A stretch of 11,064 nucleotides of DNA from Acidobacteriota bacterium (lineage in GTDB: Bacteria > Acidobacteriota > Vicinamibacteria > Vicinamibacterales > UBA8438). Positions within the stretch are counted from its first letter, which is position 1; each line of letters opens with the position of its first letter. Shown in pieces: positions 6,203 through 11,064 of this stretch. The stretch covers positions 1 to 11,064 of the forward strand of contig WTGR01000222.1 in assembly GCA_011523485.1 (NCBI GenBank), in the 5' to 3' direction. The position numbers were made by a program, and so were the translations under genes. The notes beneath the pieces were generated by a model. That model made no database searches and was not told the origin of the DNA. It saw only the letters and a list, made by a program, of their open reading frames with translations.

Positions 6203-6952
6203 CCTGCGTCTATGTCCCGCGTGGACCATCGATAGTGACCTCTGGAATGCTGTCCGTCATCTCGCTGGCAGCCGACTGTTCCACGAGGTCAGCAGGGCCG
6301 CCGGCGGACGCCTGCTTGCCCTGAGAGACCGAAGAACGTCTTGGGGAGGAGAGGTCGTCCAGGATAGTCCTGGGCAATCCGCGCGCCGATTGCGTACGGA
6401 ATGGCGTACGACCATGGCCCCGCCGATGTCCTCCGCCAAGAACTACGGGCGTGCGGACAACATGTGTGGCTTTCGGTCCGAACCCCACGCCGGTCGGAAA
6501 CTGACGCTTGGCCCCGCGACGGAGCATCCGTCCCACATCGGTCCGGCAACGCAATGGACGGCCAGGAGACATGTCACGCGAGAATCCTCGACATGAGCGC
6601 TTCATGTCACCGGGCCGCGACTCCAGGAATCCAGCCTCCGAAGAACTCCGGGCAGTTCACGTCCAGGCCAGCCTCCGTCCTGCTGCTTCGTCGCGGGTCG
6701 CGTCCGGCATTTTCTCTGGTCACGAATCTGGACCACCGGCGGATGAGCGTCGCCAACGTGCATGATTTCCAACCACTACGTCCGATGGCGGCGAAAACTA
6801 CTAAGCCGAACCCTTCTTGACAGCCACCTTCCTCTTCGACTAGCCTGGATTCATGGAGCAACGGTTTTTGCGCAGCCTCACGGTAGACATCTATACGTTT
6901 GTGAACCTCAGTGCACCATACGGTGTCTTGACAATTTCGAAGTGATTCGCTG
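6203..6952. other. About 750 bases without a convincing gene
   Basis: Open frames exist on both strands but none has a ribosome site, a recognisable motif or even composition. GC falls from the left to the right side of this stretch, so it contains the boundary between the GC-rich block and the lower-GC block on the right. The palindrome CGTACG occurs twice close together near 6395-6410. No inverted-repeat ends of an insertion sequence were found by eye. Confidence 0.5.
6817..6846 (+). promoter_or_regulatory. Possible sigma-70-type promoter
   Basis: A perfect TTGACA (6817-6822) is followed after 18 bases by TAGCCT (6841-6846), which shares three positions with TATAAT. It lies about 107 bases before the 140-aa gene in the right orientation. 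A second TTGACA at 6928-6933 has no fitting -10 before the start codon. The assignment is weak. Confidence 0.28.
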
Positions 6953-7375
6953 ATGGATGACCACGATGCCGCACGCCTGCAAGCGGCGCTACTCGACATC
7001 CTCAGTAGGGAGGCGCCCTGGGTTGCGGAGCAAGTCGAGGAGAGTGCCCGGCAAGGAACTCCCATAGTGAAGAAGGTGAAAAGCCGAAAGGGGCGGCCTG
7101 GGGAGTTTATCGGAACAACCGTTCTCACCAATTCCGAGCGGCTCCGCATCACCGTCGATGCTATAGAGCGCGTGTTGGTTGACCCCGTGCAAATGCTCGA
7201 GCATGTCACACGCAGTCTGAAGGACGTCGGCGTTCTCGGAGTTGAGTTTGGAGAGCTCGAATCCGAGGTTCCATATGACATCGGAAGCCTCGTGTCGAAC
7301 TCGTCCACAGAGCATTTTCGACGCGTCTCTTCGCTCTTGAGGCGCGTGAGGTCAGATATCAACAATGACGGATAG
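6953..7375 (+). CDS. Unrecognised 140-aa protein, partner of the nuclease gene
   Basis: The ATG at 6953 gives 140 residues; no strong ribosome site is visible. The N-terminal part is a helix (AARLQAALLDILSREAPWVAEQVEE, about 6-30). A Lys/Arg-rich patch follows (IVKKVKSRKGRPGEF, about 38-52), then a central helical stretch (ERLRITVDAIERVLVDPVQMLEHVTR, about 62-87). The C-terminal half is mixed and ends NNDG. There is no membrane segment, Cys pair or enzyme motif. Its last 11 bases overlap the start of the nuclease-like gene, so the two are expected to be made together. The small size and basic patch would fit a DNA-binding or inhibitor partner, but this is a guess. Its GC is lower than that of the genes to the left, which suggests separate origin. 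Confidence 0.72.
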   Translation: MDDHDAARLQAALLDILSREAPWVAEQVEESARQGTPIVKKVKSRKGRPGEFIGTTVLTNSERLRITVDAIERVLVDPVQMLEHVTRSLKDVGVLGVEFGELESEVPYDIGSLVSNSSTEHFRRVSSLLRRVRSDINNDG

Positions 7376-8045
7376 AAGCGAGCTCCTGCAGGTGCTTCGA
7401 ACGATACTATCTCCCGGTGGAACGGGCCGGATCGAGCACTCTCCACTGTGTGACTTGTTTGAGGCATATGTGTTGTGCGGCGTCGTTCGGGCGGCTCAGG
7501 CCGAAGGTTGGGCGGTTTCGTTGCATGACATGAGTGGGACGCCAGTGAACTCTGCTCTTTTTCGAAGGTCGCCGGGTAATATCTATGCAGGCGCAGGCTC
7601 TCAAAACTTTACGCATTTTGTGCTGTCGCGTACTCCTGCACCGGCCCTTGAAGCCCATATCGGAATCAAGGTCACAGGAAAGTCCGACGTCGTCCATGAG
7701 TGCGATATCGCATTACTTCCTGAAGAGACTGCGGAATTTTGTCGCTTGCACCGTGTTCATCCGCGAAGCAGTCAATTGATCCTTTTTGTCGAATGTAAGT
7801 TCTTGGCAGGTAGTGTTCCTCTTCACTTGGGCCGGGGATTCGTCGGGCTCGATACGGAATTGAAGTCTCAGTACGGCGAATGTCAATTCGTGGCCAATAC
7901 GTCTTCGTCGTCCGTCATGAAGATGCTCGCTCGACAGAAGCGTCGACCCCACGAGGACGTTCGTCCGGGAACGGACCGCTACGAGACATTTCAGGCTGCG
8001 TGTCGTGTAACACTACAGAACTACTTTATACGAGAACGGCCGTGA
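7365..8045 (+). CDS. Putative PD-(D/E)XK-fold nuclease, 226 aa
   Basis: The catalytic pattern of the PD-(D/E)XK superfamily is complete. Glu33 sits in the first helix (CDLFEAYVLCGVV). Asp114 lies in a strand (HECDIALLP), and Glu143-x-Lys145 sits in the next strand (LILFVECKFLAG). Spacing and strand hydrophobicity fit restriction-endonuclease-like folds. Residues 79-103 before Asp114 contain another strand-rich stretch ending EAHIGIKV. The C-terminal third (about 150-226) is helical and basic and may contact DNA. It starts inside the end of the 140-aa gene with no ribosome site of its own, pointing to translational coupling. No methyltransferase or specificity subunit is present, so it is not an ordinary type II system. 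The superfamily call rests on motifs only; the substrate is unknown. It points toward the PHP-ATPase gene 260 bases away. Confidence 0.68.
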   Translation: MTDRSELLQVLRTILSPGGTGRIEHSPLCDLFEAYVLCGVVRAAQAEGWAVSLHDMSGTPVNSALFRRSPGNIYAGAGSQNFTHFVLSRTPAPALEAHIGIKVTGKSDVVHECDIALLPEETAEFCRLHRVHPRSSQLILFVECKFLAGSVPLHLGRGFVGLDTELKSQYGECQFVANTSSSSVMKMLARQKRRPHEDVRPGTDRYETFQAACRVTLQNYFIRERP

Positions 8046-8305
8046 TTACCAATATCGTCTAATGACGGCCTGTGCGGGCTGCTCCTAGCGTGCACGGCTT
8101 CTGATGGCCGCGCGTCGCGAAACGCGCTGATGCCCGAGGTTCTGTGCGGAACCAGTCCCTCGTGACTGCTCCGGGTCCTCGTTCTATGGTTGAGCGCGAT
8201 GCTCTTCGATCTATCGGGGCCATCTCCTGCACCCACGCTCGTGAACGACGACGCCGGTTTGGAAGCACGGGCCGTTTCCTCCGCGGCGCGAAGGCCACGG
8301 GGCCC
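8046..8305. other. Convergent intergenic region
   Basis: These 260 bases separate the ends of the nuclease gene and the PHP-ATPase gene. A perfect 6-bp stem (GCGCGT 8110-8115, ACGCGC 8122-8127) with a six-base loop lies between the two stops, but no T-run follows on either strand. Bidirectional termination here is likely from the layout but is not shown by a standard terminator. Frames on either strand are shadows. Confidence 0.4.
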
Positions 8306-10996
8306 TCATAGGTTCGGCACGCCATAGATGCGGGCGCGGCGATGAAATGCTTCACGCGATCCCTCGAGCAACGCGCATGCAGCCTCCCGTGTAGGTAGGT
8401 CGTCAATCGACCCCCTCGATACGATGACACCCTTTTCGTTCGACGCACGCATGACAATGATCTGCTCGGCGTCTCCGAGCACGGCGATATTCGCGTTATG
8501 GGTTACGACGATGACCTGCCGTCGTTCCTTGGCTCTCCGCAGCACCGGAATGACGCTCTGATAGATGAATTCGCCGTCGAGGTTGTCCTCTGGCTGGTCT
8601 ATGATGAGCGGCGTCTTGCTATCCGCAGACAGCATGACGGCCAAGAGGACAGATTGTTGTTGGCCAAGCGATAGCTGACGGAATTCCCTCGTGCGCGGAT
8701 GCTTTTTCCCGGCGCTATCAGTCACGAGCTTTGTGACGGTCAGCCGTGGGCGGTCGAATACCGCCGCACGCTCAAGCCGAAAACGTATAGGGTCAGCCGA
8801 AAGCCTTTCGAGGAGTGCTGTCGCGTCCGCGTTGGAGAAGACCTTCACGCCCTCGTGCGTCGACAGGGCCCGGATTGCAGAATTCTGCTTGCGCTCAACG
8901 CAATCGAGCAGCTTGGGAACCGTGAGTATTTCGGTGAGGAACCTAGCGCGCGGCACTTGCAGGGTCCGCCAGCCCATCGCCTCAACAATGATGTCGTTGG
9001 CCTCCGGCGAGTAACCATTGTTGTCGAACTTCAGGGTCACGGTCAAATCGCCCAAGGCTGTGTCCAAGGCGCTATTGGCTTTACGACCAAAAGCAGCGCG
9101 CTTCATGCCTATCCGCGAGCGCAGTCTCCAACGCTCGTTCAATGCTTCCCGCCGCTGCTTCCAGAGCCCATCAAGATGAGGCTTCCACGCTTTAAAAGAC
9201 GCGAGCTGCTGTTCGAGATGTGCCTCGTCAGTCGCGAGCTTTTGGATGTATGCCATGTCGACGCGGATGCCCCGCGCCTCCAGTTCCCGCTTCTTGTTGT
9301 CAATCTGCGTCAGAATTCCCTGCTCCTTGCTCTTCCAGGCCGTAAGCTGCGCCGTGACGACACTGGACAGTGCTGTGGCAGCGCCGGTCATAGAGGATTC
9401 GACCGCAGCAACGGCATTCTCAAAGAGACCGGCCTGGGTGGAGATCGCTACGAATTCAGCATTACCCACGACGAGCGCCTTAGGATCGGCGGCGGCTTTG
9501 AGCGTTGCGATATTGTCTTTGAGCTCTTGTTGCGTGGTGGCACGCGCGATCGTCTTGGTGGATGCCAGGATCACCTGGCGAATCTGACGCTCCAGCTCGA
9601 CCTTGCGCTGCAGTTGGATGATCTCTTTCGCGTTGGCTCTCTGTAGGGCTTGTATCTGGGATTTGATTAGGGCAAGGTCCCGCTCGTACTGAGGAATTAG
9701 CTCGACCTTTCGAATCGCCTCTTCGATCTTGGTCTGGAGGGCGAGGAGCGTTTGGCGCAATTCCTCCTCGCGATCTGACTCTTCCCGGATGTCGACGAAC
9801 CGATCTAGGTAATCGAGCAACGCCGACGGATCCGTTTGAGCTCGCTGGCTTATCTGTTGGGTCTCGCCTTGGCCGTAACACTCCAGGGGGAACGAGACTG
9901 GGCCCTGACGGGGAGCGTCGGCATTTTCTACCGTGCCTCCGCGAACGCGGGTGATGTGGTGAATTTGGCCTGCCTGGTCTTCGACGAGAAGATCTATCTG
10001 ATCGGGCCAAACGTCGGAATCGATGACGGTGCTTTCGCTGGGATAGCCGGTTAGGCAGCGGATGGCTTCAAACGTTGTTGACTTGCCCGTGCCACGACCG
10101 CCGATGATGCAATTCAGGTTGGAGCCGAAGTGGATGCATTGCCCGTCGAGAAATCCACCAGACATGCGTATTCCTTTTACAAACGGAATGGCTGGCGGGA
10201 TTTCGTCTTCGATGCGCACACGGGCGCCACCGTCGTCGAGTGCGATACGCAAGCTGTCAAAAATCAGGGCGTTCATCTTGTAGCGGGTAACACGCCGATC
10301 GCCGACGGCGTTGCGGCCCATGGCCTGCAATGTATGCGCATCTGAATTCAGAACCCGTGCGAAGCACTGATGCGTACCAAGCCCAAGACGGCGGTTCCTC
10401 TCCCGGCCGATACGGACTCGCCCGGCATCCGTATCCTGATCCGAATAGCTGACGGTGGACTTGGCATCCTTCAGTTCAACGCCGAGAAGTGCTGCGTGAC
10501 AAAGAACGTCTACTTTATGCGGCGATGAACCGGTAACTGCAGTCTCGAACCCACCCGGTGCATCGACATGGGCGAGGATAGCAAATCCGCCGAGAGGCTG
10601 AAGTCTATTGAGGCAGTCTAGCATGGCATTGCGGCAACGCGAGTTGGGCGTTCTGCGGTCAACGATGTCCAGTTGCACGTGGAAGCGCTGCAGGCTTTCG
10701 TAATCTGGCAGGTAGCAGAGCAGGTGCCCCTCGGGCGTCGAAAGCTCGAGTGCGGGAACGACGAGAATGTCTGTGCCAGCGGCGGCTGCCAAGGCTGGCG
10801 GGACGCCATCTATCTCATTGTGGTCAGCGAGCGCGATGATCTTCAGCCCTTCTTGTACCGCGGTCGAAACAATTGCTTCCGGGGTAGCGCTAGCATCCGT
10901 GACGTCGTGACTTCCGGCCACGCTGTGTATGTGCAGGTCGGCACGAACGAATCGCGCTCCTCGGGGCAAGTCTGTTATTGCCGTTAGGTGTTCCAT
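8306..10996 (-). CDS. PHP-domain/SMC-like ATPase (TrlF-like), 896 aa
   Basis: Residues about 14-225 are a PHP metallo-phosphoesterase domain: DLHIHS (D20, H22, H24), ADHNE (D58, H59), Glu84 with GH at 90-91, LAHVD (H143) and NSDAH (D219, H221), so the metal site looks complete. From about 275 an ABC/SMC-type ATPase starts, with Walker A GGRGTGKST (299-307). A long coiled-coil-rich insert (about 395-650) separates it from the C-terminal half: signature LSLGQQQS (775-782), Walker B PLIIDQPED (796-804; D800, E803 as Glu after QP) and the H-loop VVTHN (H833). This is the layout of proteins named TrlF-family AAA-like ATPases. PHP plus SMC-like ATPase combinations are seen in defence-type loci. The ATG at 10996 has only a weak GAGG upstream, and the frame stays open to the window's right edge, so an earlier start is possible. 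It is intact and is probably a nucleotide-driven nuclease or phosphatase acting on DNA or RNA ends. Confidence 0.85.
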   Translation of the reverse strand: MEHLTAITDLPRGARFVRADLHIHSVAGSHDVTDASATPEAIVSTAVQEGLKIIALADHNEIDGVPPALAAAAGTDILVVPALELSTPEGHLLCYLPDYESLQRFHVQLDIVDRRTPNSRCRNAMLDCLNRLQPLGGFAILAHVDAPGGFETAVTGSSPHKVDVLCHAALLGVELKDAKSTVSYSDQDTDAGRVRIGRERNRRLGLGTHQCFARVLNSDAHTLQAMGRNAVGDRRVTRYKMNALIFDSLRIALDDGGARVRIEDEIPPAIPFVKGIRMSGGFLDGQCIHFGSNLNCIIGGRGTGKSTTFEAIRCLTGYPSESTVIDSDVWPDQIDLLVEDQAGQIHHITRVRGGTVENADAPRQGPVSFPLECYGQGETQQISQRAQTDPSALLDYLDRFVDIREESDREEELRQTLLALQTKIEEAIRKVELIPQYERDLALIKSQIQALQRANAKEIIQLQRKVELERQIRQVILASTKTIARATTQQELKDNIATLKAAADPKALVVGNAEFVAISTQAGLFENAVAAVESSMTGAATALSSVVTAQLTAWKSKEQGILTQIDNKKRELEARGIRVDMAYIQKLATDEAHLEQQLASFKAWKPHLDGLWKQRREALNERWRLRSRIGMKRAAFGRKANSALDTALGDLTVTLKFDNNGYSPEANDIIVEAMGWRTLQVPRARFLTEILTVPKLLDCVERKQNSAIRALSTHEGVKVFSNADATALLERLSADPIRFRLERAAVFDRPRLTVTKLVTDSAGKKHPRTREFRQLSLGQQQSVLLAVMLSADSKTPLIIDQPEDNLDGEFIYQSVIPVLRRAKERRQVIVVTHNANIAVLGDAEQIIVMRASNEKGVIVSRGSIDDLPTREAACALLEGSREAFHRRARIYGVPNL

Positions 10997-11064
10997 TCCA
11001 AGAGGACCTCTAGCAGCCCGTGGAACAAGGTTGTCGGCGACCTGATGGCGGCTGAGGGGGTGCG

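Noticed and set aside
6395..6412. Repeated CGTACG as a possible attachment or CRISPR-like repeat
   Set aside because: There are only two six-base palindromic copies with no regular spacing, so this is not above chance.
6129..6596. Plus-strand frame of 155 codons overlapping the end of the pRiA4b gene
   Set aside because: It has no ribosome site, poor composition and an internal start inside a well-supported gene.
6928..6956. Promoter with TTGACA at 6928-6933
   Set aside because: At 17-base spacing the -10 would be TGATGG, overlapping the start codon, which is implausible for this gene.
6607..7467. 286-codon minus-strand frame
   Set aside because: It runs antisense to the 140-aa gene, with Ser/Arg-rich composition, no start signal and no motif.
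8110..8127. Intrinsic terminator between the convergent genes
   Set aside because: The 6-bp stem is perfect but has no T-run on either side, so a terminator call is not supported.
1..11064. CRISPR array, tRNA or rRNA gene, complete insertion sequence
   Set aside because: Reading both strands showed no regularly spaced repeats, no tRNA-like cloverleaf or rRNA segments, and no transposase motifs with terminal inverted repeats.

Overview
The window is high-GC bacterial DNA with Shine-Dalgarno-led genes. It looks accessory (mobile-element or genomic-island) rather than core: there is no rRNA, tRNA or housekeeping operon, many small unrecognised genes, and a clear change of base composition along its length (45 of 60 bases G/C at 661-720 against 29 of 60 at 7561-7620). 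Codon use and gene style suggest a high-GC soil-type phylum, but I cannot name the organism from the sequence.

Region A (about 21-4450, minus strand) is a tightly packed cluster of small genes, most with well-placed AGGAGG-like ribosome sites and several with CxxC or C/H-rich zinc-binding motifs. In transcription order it holds: a degraded C-terminal piece of a UvrD-like superfamily I helicase; a 96-aa protein; a 135-aa protein overlapping a 47-aa zinc-ribbon protein by GTGA; a 184-aa protein; two short Cys-rich reading frames that need frame corrections; a 228-aa Cys/His protein; a poorly resolved 138-aa frame; and a stand-alone domain resembling the N-terminus of ComM/YifB (ChlI domain). 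The content resembles plasmid, ICE or phage accessory DNA. Several coding stretches switch frame, mostly as if one base were missing, so either this region is decaying or the assembly has indels here.

Region B (about 4580-6202, plus strand) reads away from region A. It has one or two small unknown genes, an 88-aa coiled-coil/basic protein and a clear plasmid pRiA4b ORF-3-family protein. About 750 bases without a convincing gene follow.

Region C (about 6950-10996) has lower GC and looks like a defence-type island. Two overlapping plus-strand genes encode an unrecognised 140-aa protein and a 226-aa protein with a complete PD-(D/E)XK nuclease signature. Converging on them from the right is an 896-aa minus-strand protein joining an N-terminal PHP metallo-phosphoesterase domain to an SMC/ABC-type ATPase split by a long coiled coil (TrlF-like). 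The pairing of a small nuclease operon with a PHP-ATPase is the best candidate here for an undescribed anti-mobile-element system; the functional link is inference from proximity and composition.
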